NCBI GenBank assembly: GCA_050261915.1
Contig: JBLNDT010000027.1
Span: 49,177-113,176 of the forward strand
Length of the DNA: 64,000 nt
Origin: UBA699 sp050261915
GTDB lineage: Bacteria; Bacillota; Clostridia; Clostridiales; Clostridiaceae
Direction of reading: 5' to 3'
Position 1 is the stretch's first letter, and each line of letters starts with the position of its first letter. Both the position numbers and the translations under genes were made by a program. Shown here piece after piece: positions 1 to 8,867 of the stretch. The notes beneath the pieces are model-generated. The model saw only the letters and a program-made list of their open reading frames with translations. It was not told the origin of the DNA and did not search any database.

Positions 1-148
1 AGGATAAATATCCGAGAGCAATAGCTACAGCAATAGGGGAAGGGAGCAAAATATCATTATTAATAAAAAGGGAGCCTAGCTCCCATATAAAAATCCAAAA
101 CAGTATTACAAATAAAAGCCTACTTGCCTTTATAATAGAAGTTTTCAT
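1..148 (-). CDS. ABC transporter permease, N-terminal part (cut by window edge)
   Basis: An open frame on the minus strand starts with ATG at 148 and runs off the left edge. The translation begins MKTSIIKASRLLFVILFW and continues through a hydrophobic helix to an ILLPSPIAV motif, typical of the first segment of SsuC/TauC-type permeases. A GGAGG lies 11 nt before the ATG, and the start overlaps the last codons of the upstream receptor gene by 29 nt, so the two are translationally linked. It is the likely membrane partner of the lipoprotein receptor next door. The substrate cannot be told. Only about 49 residues are visible. Confidence 0.72.
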   Translation of the reverse strand, partial: MKTSIIKASRLLFVILFWIFIWELGSLFINNDILLPSPIAVAIALGYLS

Positions 149-1100
149 CAGGCATACTTCCTCCAATAGACTTTGGATCACTTTGCATTAGAACATTTAA
201 GAAGGATGTCATAGGTTTTTTTGCATCCTTGGCACTTATAAATACAATATTTGATTTTGGTATAGCCTGTTCTGCTATCTTAGCATTTGGTAATATTGTA
301 TATTTTTCAATAAGCTTTGAAGCATCTGCAGCATTTTTATTTACATAATCTACAGAATCCTTGTATTTTCCAAGGAATGCATCTAAATCAGAGGATCTCT
401 TATCAATAAAATCTTTTCTAAATATCATTGCACCCATGATAAGTTTGCTGTCGCTGCCTGAAACCTTTTCCCATTCCTTTGAAAGGTCTACAGCAACGTT
501 AAGAGTAGCATCCTTCATCTTTGTAGTAGTTACAAAAGGTTCTGGAAGAACTGCAATCTGAACCTGTTTTGCTGCTACTGCAGCTGAAAGGTCAGCATGA
601 GTATCTTTAAATTCAATTTTTACATCTTTGTCAGGTTCAAGTCCGTTTTTTCTTAATATGTAATTAAGTACAAATTCAGGTGTGCCGCCTTTACCGCTTG
701 AAACAATAGTTTTACCCTTAAGGTCAGCTATGCTTTTTATTGTATTTCCATTGTCAACTATATAAAGTATTCCAAGTGTATTTACAGCAACCATTTGAAT
801 GCCGCCTTTTGTTTTTGTGTATAGAGTAGGAGCAAGGTTTGAAGGTACAGCAGCACCATCTACTTCTCCATTAACAATTTTTGAAACTATCTGGTCAGGT
901 GAATCATAAAGTGTAATGTCGTACAGGTCTTTGTTATCTTCCATAAGCTTTACCAAGCCCATTCCTGTAGGTCCTTTTAATGCTGCAATTTTGATTTTTT
1001 CTTTAGGCTGGTTTTTCGCAGTATTTGAACAACCTGCAGCAAGTATTCCAGTGAATGCAAGAATTAAAGTAAGTAGCAGTGTCCCAATTTTCTTTTTCAT
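120..1100 (-). CDS. ABC transporter substrate-binding lipoprotein (NitT/TauT, NMT1-like)
   Basis: A 326-residue exported lipoprotein. Residues 1-24 are a signal peptide ending in the lipobox LAAGC, so the mature protein would be anchored by Cys24. The rest has the NMT1/SsuA-like periplasmic-binding fold pattern, including SIADLKGKTI and an LPEPF segment near the hinge. I chose ATG 1100 because GGAGG sits about 6 nt upstream and the signal peptide starts there; an in-frame start at 1154 has no such support. The next gene downstream is the overlapping permease, so this is the receptor of an ABC importer for a small organic molecule (sulfonate, nitrate, pyrimidine-like or similar). A TATAAT-like box lies near 1153-1158 with only a weak -35. 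Confidence 0.88.
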   Translation of the reverse strand: MKKKIGTLLLTLILAFTGILAAGCSNTAKNQPKEKIKIAALKGPTGMGLVKLMEDNKDLYDITLYDSPDQIVSKIVNGEVDGAAVPSNLAPTLYTKTKGGIQMVAVNTLGILYIVDNGNTIKSIADLKGKTIVSSGKGGTPEFVLNYILRKNGLEPDKDVKIEFKDTHADLSAAVAAKQVQIAVLPEPFVTTTKMKDATLNVAVDLSKEWEKVSGSDSKLIMGAMIFRKDFIDKRSSDLDAFLGKYKDSVDYVNKNAADASKLIEKYTILPNAKIAEQAIPKSNIVFISAKDAKKPMTSFLNVLMQSDPKSIGGSMPDENFYYKGK

Positions 1101-1201
1101 GATATACCTCCAAATGAAAAGTTTATAAGAATTAATATAATTTACATATATCATTATAACATAAAGTTTAAAATTTAGGCATGGTTAGCAGTAAATATGT
1201 A

Positions 1202-3886
1202 TTATAGTGAATAAATATCAGAAAATTCGATATTAACCAGTTCTACTTTATCCTTCATGATATTGCTTTTCTTAACCATACTGGAATCTTCAATTGTAAC
1301 TGCAGGCAGCTCCACTTTAAAGGTACTGCCTTTCCCAGGAGTGCTTTCAACCCATATCCTGCCATTATGCAGTTCCACGCTTGATTTTACAAGGGACAAT
1401 CCAATGCCGCTGCCCTCTGTGTCCCTGGTAAAAGACTTATTGACCTGTTGAAATCTTTCAAATATGTTTTCAAGATGCATTTTTTCTATGCCGATACCTG
1501 TATCTCTCACTGATATTTCAATGGTACTCCCTTTATCAAGTATTTTTACATAAATAGTACCTTGGTTGTTAGTGAATTTTATTGCATTTGAAATAAGGTT
1601 TAAGATAATCCTTTCAATAACATCCACATCACAGGCAATTATTTTTTCTTCAGTATTTGTATCAAAAATAATATTCAGATGGCTGTTTTTAATGTAATCC
1701 GATACAGACTGCACAATATCTTCAATTATCTGTACAATATTTTCATTGGACAAATTTAATCTGAAATATCCAGATTCAATCTTAGATAAATCAATAATAT
1801 TATTAATTAGTTTTGTGAGTCTGTAACAATTTTGCTTAATTATATCAATTCCTTTAGAAACTTTAAGCATATTACTTTCCATCATATTGTTTTTCAAATA
1901 AAACTCAATAAGCTGGTCGGTGCTGCAAATCATATTTAATGGAGTTTTTAGTTCATGAGCAATATTTGTAAATAATTCCTCCTGCAGTTTTAGAACCTTC
2001 TCCATTTCATTTTTTGCTGTTACTTCCTCACTTATATCTATACCTATAATAACAAGTTCAATTATCTGATGGTTCAACCCAATCAAGGGATGGTAAATAA
2101 TTTTTAATATTTTTTCTTCACCAGCCTTGGTATATTTTATATAGTTGAATTGATTTACAATTTTTTTTCCTGTCATTTCCTGAAGGTTACTGATAACCTC
2201 TGATCTTATATCATGATTTAAAACATGAAGCAAATTTTTACCTTTCATATGTTGCAAGGAATATATTTTGGGGTTCATTCCATTTAGATACTCATAGGCT
2301 TTGCTATTGATATCGATAATTTTTGCTTCCGGATATGAGCATCTGACAAATCCAATTTGAAGGTTTTCTATTATTCCGTTTAACAAATTCAGCTGGGTCT
2401 TAATGAGCAAGGTTTCCTCCGCTTTAACTTTATCAGTAAGATCGTGTATCAGCATTATTCCTGCAATAAAATTACCATGTTCATCATAAATAGGAGTACC
2501 ATTTAACTCTGCATGGAAAGTCTTGTTATCAACTATAATAATTTCTTTAAAGTTAGATACTTTCTTACCGCTTAATATTTTTTTTACAGGAGAACGTTCC
2601 AGGGGAATAGAGGTTCCATCAGGATATTGAAAAATATAATGTTTGTACAGTTCCTCTATAGTATTTGTTTTTTCAATATTAAATGAAAAAATATCCCTGC
2701 AGGCACGATTGAATTTCTTGTAGGTTCCCTCCTTATCAAAAATTACTAAGGCATCTGACATATTTTCTATTATAGCTTCAAATTCATCTTTTTGCGTTTT
2801 TATTAAATCACTTTTAACTACCTGTTCTGTTATATCACTGGAGCAGATAATAGCCTTAATTATTTTGTTGTTTTTATCGTAAATTGGACTTCCGCTTATA
2901 CTAAAATGCCTTATACCGTCAGGTCTGTGGGCAGAGACTCTGTATTGACGTAAGCTTTCACCATTCAGAACCCTTATTGAAAAGAAATTTTCCATGGTGA
3001 GCATTTTACCATCAGAATCGTAATAGTTGGTATAACTTATGGAATCTCCAGCGTTTCTATAGGAATCAGTATTGTACACAAAGTCTTTTGCGGCATCATT
3101 TAAAAGGGAACAGCTGTAGTCCTTATGCACTAAGTGAAGTCCGTCAGACATATTTTGGATAATAGCATTTAATTCATTGTTTTGCTCTTCCACCAGCTTC
3201 CGGTTTATTACTTGTTCCGATATGTCTGAAGCTTTAATAATTATATATTTTGATTTAGCTGCTTTAATGGGAACCAGGGAAATATTCCAATATGTTATTT
3301 CATTGTTCCAACTTTCATGTTTGACTTCCTTCAAATGGTATGGCATCCAGGTTTTTTCGATATTTAAAATAACCTTTTCCATATCACTGCCCTTATAACC
3401 ATTTATTAATTCAGGAACAGTTTTTCCTAGGATTTTTTCCCTGGAAGGTCTATCCCAAAAATCAAGGAATCTTTTATTAATGTCTAATAAAACACCATGG
3501 TCAATGCTGTAAACTGCAATTCCAACTTCATTGTCATAGAGAAGCCTAGCAACATAAGGAAGTTTATCCTCAATTTTTGAGTTTTGTTTTTCTTTAATGA
3601 AATATTTTATTTTATTGTCATCTGATATTTCTTTATAGGAAATTTCAACTTCCGTAGCCTGTAGGTCCTTATTAAATAAATATAGCATACTCTGATTTTT
3701 AATTTGATGAAATGAAATCTGCGAATTAATTTTTAGCATGCTGCTTACTTCTAAAAGGGACTTTCCCAGGATATCATTTTCCATATATCCTGTAAGATTA
3801 GCCAGTTCCTTATTCACCTCTGTGATTATGCCATCTGTTGCAATAATAAATGGACTTTCAACAGTTTTTTTAATGGTGTATTTCAT
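1202..3886 (-). CDS. Orphan multi-PAS sensor histidine kinase
   Basis: An 894-residue kinase with no predicted membrane segments. Four to five PAS-like modules fill roughly residues 1-630, with recurring IIENMSDA/IIQNMSDG and NKIIKAIICSSDITEQ-type PAC endings. The transmitter follows: H-box FTNIAHELKTPLNMI near residue 650, N-box LNLISNAIKFTN, G1 DTGIGI, F-box FERFQ and G2 EGSGIGLSL. AGGAGG precedes the ATG. No response regulator is adjacent. In clostridia such soluble orphan kinases often phosphorylate Spo0A; that role here is inference. The last residues, NIEFSDIYSL, recur almost unchanged at the end of the paralog at 47980-49917. The downstream ABC receptor gene is 101 nt away on the same strand. 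Confidence 0.93.
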   Translation of the reverse strand: MKYTIKKTVESPFIIATDGIITEVNKELANLTGYMENDILGKSLLEVSSMLKINSQISFHQIKNQSMLYLFNKDLQATEVEISYKEISDDNKIKYFIKEKQNSKIEDKLPYVARLLYDNEVGIAVYSIDHGVLLDINKRFLDFWDRPSREKILGKTVPELINGYKGSDMEKVILNIEKTWMPYHLKEVKHESWNNEITYWNISLVPIKAAKSKYIIIKASDISEQVINRKLVEEQNNELNAIIQNMSDGLHLVHKDYSCSLLNDAAKDFVYNTDSYRNAGDSISYTNYYDSDGKMLTMENFFSIRVLNGESLRQYRVSAHRPDGIRHFSISGSPIYDKNNKIIKAIICSSDITEQVVKSDLIKTQKDEFEAIIENMSDALVIFDKEGTYKKFNRACRDIFSFNIEKTNTIEELYKHYIFQYPDGTSIPLERSPVKKILSGKKVSNFKEIIIVDNKTFHAELNGTPIYDEHGNFIAGIMLIHDLTDKVKAEETLLIKTQLNLLNGIIENLQIGFVRCSYPEAKIIDINSKAYEYLNGMNPKIYSLQHMKGKNLLHVLNHDIRSEVISNLQEMTGKKIVNQFNYIKYTKAGEEKILKIIYHPLIGLNHQIIELVIIGIDISEEVTAKNEMEKVLKLQEELFTNIAHELKTPLNMICSTDQLIEFYLKNNMMESNMLKVSKGIDIIKQNCYRLTKLINNIIDLSKIESGYFRLNLSNENIVQIIEDIVQSVSDYIKNSHLNIIFDTNTEEKIIACDVDVIERIILNLISNAIKFTNNQGTIYVKILDKGSTIEISVRDTGIGIEKMHLENIFERFQQVNKSFTRDTEGSGIGLSLVKSSVELHNGRIWVESTPGKGSTFKVELPAVTIEDSSMVKKSNIMKDKVELVNIEFSDIYSL

Positions 3887-4040
3887 TAGAACCTCCTGAT
3901 TGTTAAAAACTATAATTATATATATAATCTTACATTATTTTTGTTGAAAAACAAATTAAAATCCCGTTTTTTAATAAAAATAATGATTTTTGAGAATAAT
4001 GATATAGATACAAATTAATATTTCCAAGGAGATGATTATT

Positions 4041-4475
4041 TTGATAAACAAAAGGTTATTAGGTGCAATACTTGCATCTATGATTACTATTTCCGGAGTT
4101 ACTTCTGTTATAGCAGCTCCAATCCAACAAAATCAAACAAGGCAGGAACAAAAGCAACATGGAGAAAGTGATGCTGAAATGCTTACAAGGCTTAAGGAAA
4201 AGGCTGAAAGGCTTGGAGTGAATATTGAAGGCTTAACACTAGAACAGGCTAGAGAAAAAATTCATGAAGCAAGACAAAAAGATATGGAGAAAAAGGCAAA
4301 AGAATTAAATATTGATACAAAAAACCTTTCTAATGAAAGAATGAAAGAAAAAATATATGAAGCAACCAGGTCCAATTTAGAGAAAGAAGCAAAAAAACTT
4401 GGAATAGATATAAGCGGATTATCCATAAGGGAAGCAAAAGATAAAATTAGTGAAGCAAAGGGTGTAAAAAGATAA
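4041..4475 (+). CDS. Small secreted protein with three helical repeats
   Basis: About 144 residues. It begins with a signal peptide (INKRLLGAILASMITISG, then VIAAP as a probable cleavage region). Next is a Gln-rich linker and three degenerate repeats of about 32 residues, each with the pattern KAxxLGxxxxxLsxxxxxxKIxEAr. The protein is highly charged and probably all helical. I chose TTG 4041 because AAGGAG at 4026-4031 gives normal spacing; the ATG at 4032 touches the ribosome binding site. It stands alone, divergent from the PAS kinase and upstream of the hom T-box leader. Function unknown; similar short repeat proteins are common in clostridial secretomes. Confidence 0.75.
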   Translation: MINKRLLGAILASMITISGVTSVIAAPIQQNQTRQEQKQHGESDAEMLTRLKEKAERLGVNIEGLTLEQAREKIHEARQKDMEKKAKELNIDTKNLSNERMKEKIYEATRSNLEKEAKKLGIDISGLSIREAKDKISEAKGVKR

Positions 4476-4519
4476 TATTTAAGTAAAACATTAATTTAAA
4501 TATTATATTAATAATAGTG

Positions 4520-4548
4520 TTGACATTTTAATGAAAATTTGTTAAGAT
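4520..4548 (+). promoter_or_regulatory. Sigma-A-type promoter of the hom T-box transcript
   Basis: TTGACA at 4520-4525 and TAAGAT at 4543-4548 are separated by 17 nt. Transcription would begin near 4555, about 30 nt before the first T-box core. Confidence 0.72.
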
Positions 4549-4583
4549 ACCTTTAATATTTATTTAACTTTAAAAACTTAGAT

Positions 4584-4801
4584 AAGGAAGAGTAGATAGA
4601 ATGCTGTACTAAGAGAGAGAAACTCTTGGCTGAAAAGTTTCTTGTTCAAGCACTATTGAAAACCACCTTGGAGTTGAATGTTGAAATAGTAGTAGACATA
4701 TCCGCTTATCGGCGTTAAAGATTTCGAGATAATGATTAATATCATTAACTTGGGTGGAACCGCGACTATACTCGCCCCAGGATTTATGGGCGAGTTTTTT
4801 T
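4584..4801 (+). promoter_or_regulatory. T-box leader 1, threonine specifier (ACC)
   Basis: The leader has the T-box landmarks in order: AAGGAAGAGTAG at the base of stem I, AGAGAG in the apical region, GAAA followed by the specifier triplet ACC (4662-4664) and then the conserved CCTTGGAG, the T-box sequence GGGTGGAACCGCG (4752-4764), and a terminator CTCGCCC...GGGCGAG with a T run (4771-4801). The specifier was placed by analogy with the B. subtilis glyQS leader, where the codon also sits between GAAA and the segment leading to GAG. Uncharged tRNA-Thr would pair with it and stabilise the antiterminator. Confidence 0.9.
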
Positions 4802-4821
4802 ATTACAAAAAATGCAGTGAA

Positions 4822-5041
4822 AAGGAAGAGTAAATAGTAGACTGAACCAAGAGAAGGAAACTCCTGGCTGAAAGGTTTCCTGTTCAAGTATTATTGAAAA
4901 CCACCTTGGAGCTGAATGCTGAATTAACATTAGGCATATCCGCTTATCAGCGTTAACGATTTGAGTGACAATGCGATGCATTGTAATTTGGGTGGAACCA
5001 CGGTAACATTCGTCCTAAAGCATTAGGAGGGGTGTTTTTTT
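4822..5041 (+). promoter_or_regulatory. T-box leader 2, threonine specifier (ACC)
   Basis: A second complete T-box starts about 20 nt after the terminator of the first. It has AAGGAAGAGTA, the same GAAA-ACC-ACCTTGGAG context (ACC at 4900-4902), the T-box GGGTGGAACCACG (4990-5002), and a terminator built from TCCTAA/TTAGGA with a T run ending near 5041. Both copies read the same codon, so hom expression would require two successive tRNA-dependent readthrough events. Confidence 0.9.
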
Positions 5042-5104
5042 GTTCATGAAAATAACGGTGCAACGCACTGATTATGATAAAAATAAAAAAAAGGAGAGAG
5101 ATTG

Positions 5105-6382
5105 ATGAAAAAAGTAAGAATTGCATTATTGGGACTTGGAAACGTAGGGAAAGGTGTTTGGAACATTTTAATAGCTAATAGAGAACAAATAGCCCAAAGA
5201 TCCGGCTATGACATAGAGATTGCAAAGATACTGGTTAGAGACGTAAATAAGGACAGAGGCATAAAGGTGCCTAAAGAACTTTTAACTACTGATGCTGAAG
5301 ACATATTTAAGGATGACAGTATAAAGATAATTGTTGAGGTTATGGGTGGCATTGACCCTGCAAAGGATTATATTCTTAAAGCAATAAGCAAAGAGATGAA
5401 CGTTGTTACAGCAAATAAAATGCTTATAGCAACTCATGGCAAGGAAATATTTAAGGCTGTTGAAGAAAAGGGCGTAAGCATTAACTTCGAAGCTAGCGTT
5501 GCAGGAGGAATACCAGTAATAAATGCTATAAATGAAGCACTTACAGCAAACAAGATTCAAGATATAGTTGGTATAATAAATGGGACAACAAATTATATAC
5601 TTACCAAAATGACTCAGGAAGGGATGGATTTTGCAGATGCCCTAAAGGAAGCTCAGGAAAAAGGCTATGCTGAGGAAGATCCTACTTCAGACGTAGAAGG
5701 CTATGATGCAGCTTACAAACTGGCAATACTTTCAACCCTTGCCTTTGAAACTGATGTGGACATAAACCAGGTATACTGTGAAGGGATAACTAAAATAGGA
5801 GCTGTTGACATAGAGTATGCCAAGGAAATGGGATATGTAATAAAACTTCTGGCTATAGGAAGAGAACATGATGGTGAACTTGAACTTAGAGTACACCCAG
5901 CTATGATTCCTTCTATCCATCCTCTTGCAAATGTTAATGATTCCTTCAACGCAATATTTATAAGAGGAAATGCGGTTGGTGACCTTATGCTTTATGGAAG
6001 AGGTGCTGGGGAACTTCCAACAGGAAGTGCTGTAGTTGGAGATATAATCTCCATGCTTAGAAATGAAAAAGCTGGTTCAAATGTTTCTTTTGGACATTTT
6101 ACTGATAAGCAGATTGCACCTATGGAGGCTGTAGAAGCTAAATACTATGTTAGAATGACCGTTAAAGACTTCCCGGGAGTACTTGGAAAAATTGCAACTG
6201 TACTTGGAGAAAACAATGTAAGCATATTGTCCTTTATACAAAAACCTATAGTTGAAGAATTTGCTACTATAGTAGTAGTAACTCATGAAACACTAGAAGG
6301 CAATTTAAACGATGCTTTAAGGGAAATAAATGAGTTATATGTAATAAATAAAATTGAAAATGTAATAAGAATAGAAAAATAA
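5105..6382 (+). CDS. hom: Homoserine dehydrogenase
   Basis: Homoserine dehydrogenase reduces aspartate semialdehyde to homoserine, the branch point to threonine and methionine. The 425-residue protein has an N-terminal Rossmann motif GLGNVGKGV, the family signature INGTTNYILTKM, the catalytic-lysine segment DVEGYDAAYKL, and a C-terminal ACT domain from about residue 350 (DFPGVLGKIATVLGE). ATG 5105 lies 4 nt after AAGGAGAGAG; a TTG at 5102 is too close. The two upstream threonine T-boxes make its expression respond to threonine supply. No thrB or thrC follows; a terminator closes the gene as a single cistron. Confidence 0.97.
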   Translation: MKKVRIALLGLGNVGKGVWNILIANREQIAQRSGYDIEIAKILVRDVNKDRGIKVPKELLTTDAEDIFKDDSIKIIVEVMGGIDPAKDYILKAISKEMNVVTANKMLIATHGKEIFKAVEEKGVSINFEASVAGGIPVINAINEALTANKIQDIVGIINGTTNYILTKMTQEGMDFADALKEAQEKGYAEEDPTSDVEGYDAAYKLAILSTLAFETDVDINQVYCEGITKIGAVDIEYAKEMGYVIKLLAIGREHDGELELRVHPAMIPSIHPLANVNDSFNAIFIRGNAVGDLMLYGRGAGELPTGSAVVGDIISMLRNEKAGSNVSFGHFTDKQIAPMEAVEAKYYVRMTVKDFPGVLGKIATVLGENNVSILSFIQKPIVEEFATIVVVTHETLEGNLNDALREINELYVINKIENVIRIEK

Positions 6383-6386
6383 AAAA

Positions 6387-6421
6387 ACTGCATCGGCAAA
6401 ATTATGCTGATGCAGTTTTTT
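6387..6421 (+). terminator. Intrinsic terminator after hom (works for both strands)
   Basis: Stem ACTGCATCGGCA/TGCTGATGCAGT with an AAATTA loop, flanked by A and T runs. It lies between the convergent hom and MFS genes. Confidence 0.88.
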
Positions 6422-6422
6422 A

Positions 6423-7643
6423 TTAAGCTTCATTCAATATTGATTCACCAGCATTCACCAGTATCTTTTGCCTGTACATAAAAAAACATTCTATTAATGT
6501 AAGAAATCCTGTTATTATAAGAAGTTTTTCAATGGATATAAAATCTGAAAGTGGACCGAAAATCACCATACCTAAAGGCATCATTGAGCTGTTTACCATA
6601 GTCAACACACTGAAAACGCGCCCAAGGTAATTTGCTTCAACTTTTTCCTGAATAAGCACAGTGGTAGGGGTGTTTGACATAGTAATGGAAACGCCAATCA
6701 CCGCAACAAAAAACAAATAAATATAAAAGTTTGAGGTAACCCCAAGGGCTATGGTAAAGCATCCTAAAATGACGTCTGCAATTATGATGGTATACATTTT
6801 ATTTTTAAAACCTCCCCATATAGCCATGAATAAGCCGCCAAGCATCATTCCGAGGGAAAAACATATTTCTACAGCAGATAGTCTCCAAACTTCACCTCCG
6901 AAGCTTCTTGTAATTTGAAGAGGAGTTAAAAATGCTGGAGTGGCTATTAGAAACATCATTATGCTTATGAAAAGAAAAAATGTCATGAGATAACTGTGAT
7001 TTTTGATATAACTAAAACCTTGTTTCATATCTCCTAAATAGCTGAGGTTTTGGTTTTCCTCGACTTTTACGTGAAGAGGAACCTTAACAAAAAAACCTAG
7101 GATTGAAACCCCAATTATTGCAGTAACTACATCTATAAGGAAAATATAATGTATTGGTATAATGGTCATTAATACACCGCTAATAGCCGGAGAAATTATC
7201 ATGGCAGCAGATAGCAGGCTGCTGTTAATTCCGTTTATTCTTGTAAGATGTTTAACTGGTACAATACTTGGAACCAAAGAAGAGGATGCAGGGGTCTGTA
7301 CAGCAGTTCCAAATGCTCTTATGGATGAGATTACAAATATAAGCCAAAGGTATTTATATCCCAGCATGAATAATATGGTCATGATAAGAGTTGATAACGC
7401 TATTACTGAATCTGAAAGCATTATAAGCAGCTTTCTGTTGTGCCTGTCTGCCCATACTCCTGCAAATGGTGAGAGGAGAAGAGTAGGCAGGAAACCACAC
7501 AATATTGAAATAGTAACCATCAAACCACTTTTTGTTTCTAAAGTAATGTACCATATTATCGCATACTGCACTAAAGATGAACCAAGAAGGGAAATGGTTT
7601 GACTGGTAAGGTATAAAATTATATTTTTTTTCCAATTATACAT
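6423..7643 (-). CDS. MFS transporter, drug-efflux (MFS_3/MefA-like) type
   Basis: A 406-residue protein with about 12 hydrophobic helices. The first helices contain SQTISLLGSSLVQYAI, and the loop after helix 2 holds the MFS motif A variant GVWADRHNRKLLI. This layout is typical of macrolide or multidrug exporters of the MFS_3 family. The start ATG at 7643 has GGAGGCACT upstream. It is divergent from the AraC/GyrI-like regulator at 7826, which could control it. Substrate unknown. Confidence 0.88.
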   Translation of the reverse strand: MYNWKKNIILYLTSQTISLLGSSLVQYAIIWYITLETKSGLMVTISILCGFLPTLLLSPFAGVWADRHNRKLLIMLSDSVIALSTLIMTILFMLGYKYLWLIFVISSIRAFGTAVQTPASSSLVPSIVPVKHLTRINGINSSLLSAAMIISPAISGVLMTIIPIHYIFLIDVVTAIIGVSILGFFVKVPLHVKVEENQNLSYLGDMKQGFSYIKNHSYLMTFFLFISIMMFLIATPAFLTPLQITRSFGGEVWRLSAVEICFSLGMMLGGLFMAIWGGFKNKMYTIIIADVILGCFTIALGVTSNFYIYLFFVAVIGVSITMSNTPTTVLIQEKVEANYLGRVFSVLTMVNSSMMPLGMVIFGPLSDFISIEKLLIITGFLTLIECFFMYRQKILVNAGESILNEA

Positions 7644-7825
7644 AGTAGTGCCTCCAATAAATTGTTACATTAATTGTAAGTAATAAATGGACTAATGACA
7701 ACCTAAAAATTATAAAATTATGGAAAAATTAATTATTAAGTATTAAAATTAATTTAGTAGATACAGCAAACGAGGTCAAGAAATATTTCTCCCAATGATT
7801 TATGCTTTATATAGGAGGTGGGAAA

Positions 7826-8731
7826 ATGGAGAAGGCGGAAATAGTAATATCTGTACAGAAAATGCAGGAGTATATTGAAGAACACTTAAATGAAAAAATA
7901 ACCTTAAAACAGCTGGCAAATGCAGCAGGTTATTCACCCTGGTATGCAGACAGGCTTTTTAAGGAAATCACAGGAAAAAGCCCCTTTGATTATATAAGAG
8001 CCTTAAGACTTACAAAAGCAGCTTTGGTACTAAGGGATAATAATATAAAAATAGTAGAGGTGGCACTGGATTTTGTTTTTGATTCTCAAGAAGGTTTTAC
8101 ACGAGCATTTTCAAAGGAATTTGGACTTCCACCTAAAAGGTACAGCAGGAATACACCGCCAATACAGCTATTCATGCCTTCTAAAGTTTTCGATACCTAT
8201 AAAGCACTTAATAAAGGAGGATTTATTAATATGGAAAAGAAAACAACAAAAACGGTATTTGTTCAGGTCATAGAACGCCCTTCAAGAAAGGTTCTGCTAA
8301 AACGGGGAATTAAAGCAAAGGATTATTTTGAATATTGTAAAGAGGTAGGTTGTGAAATATGGCCGATGCTTTGCAGTGTAAAGGAAGCACTCTATGAACC
8401 CATAGGTATGTGGCTGCCAGCCAACCTTATAAAACCAGGGACTTCTGAGTATGTACAGGGAGTAGAGCTCCCCCTTGATTATAAAAATGAGGTTCCTGAT
8501 GGTTATGAATTAATTGAGCTGCCAGCTTGTAAAATGATGGTTTTTCAAGGAGAACCGTATAATGATGATGATTTTATGGAAGCTATCAGTGAGGTTTGGA
8601 ACCATATAGAAAAATTTAATCCAGAAACATACGGATATAATTGGGCACCAGAAGCTGCACCAAGATTTCAACTTGCTCCATATGGGTACCGCGGATACAT
8701 TGAAGCAAGGCCTGTAAAACAAATATATTAA
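7826..8731 (+). CDS. AraC-family regulator with GyrI-like effector domain
   Basis: About 301 residues. Residues 5-105 are an AraC-type double helix-turn-helix, with LKQLANAAGYSPWYADRLFK and FDFVFDSQEGFTRAFSKEFG-like segments. Residues from about 135 on resemble the GyrI-like (Rob C-terminal) ligand-binding fold and end with APEAAPRFQLAPYG and an EARPV strand. The architecture matches SoxS/Rob-GyrI fusions that sense cationic drugs. ATG 7826 has AGGAGGTGGG at good distance. It is divergent from an MFS exporter, a likely target. A strong Shine-Dalgarno sequence and in-frame ATG (8231) lie inside the gene just before the effector domain. Confidence 0.9.
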   Translation: MEKAEIVISVQKMQEYIEEHLNEKITLKQLANAAGYSPWYADRLFKEITGKSPFDYIRALRLTKAALVLRDNNIKIVEVALDFVFDSQEGFTRAFSKEFGLPPKRYSRNTPPIQLFMPSKVFDTYKALNKGGFINMEKKTTKTVFVQVIERPSRKVLLKRGIKAKDYFEYCKEVGCEIWPMLCSVKEALYEPIGMWLPANLIKPGTSEYVQGVELPLDYKNEVPDGYELIELPACKMMVFQGEPYNDDDFMEAISEVWNHIEKFNPETYGYNWAPEAAPRFQLAPYGYRGYIEARPVKQIY

Positions 8732-8741
8732 AAAAATTCAA

Positions 8742-8776
8742 TGAAGCCTTCGGTTGGAGGCTTCACTCTTTTTTTG
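8742..8776 (+). terminator. Intrinsic terminator
   Basis: Stem TGAAGCCT/AGGCTTCA closed by a TCGGTTGG loop and followed by CTCTTTTTTTG, just after the AraC-family gene. Confidence 0.85.
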
Positions 8777-8867
8777 TGAATCTCAATATAAATATTATAT
8801 GTGAATAAGTACATACTAGATAAATAATCCATAATACCAAATATAAATACGCAAGAAAGGGATACTT

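Noticed and set aside
4609..4981. Open frames on the minus strand across the leader before hom
   Set aside because: They are antisense to the two T-boxes and share their repeated sequence; no ribosome binding sites.
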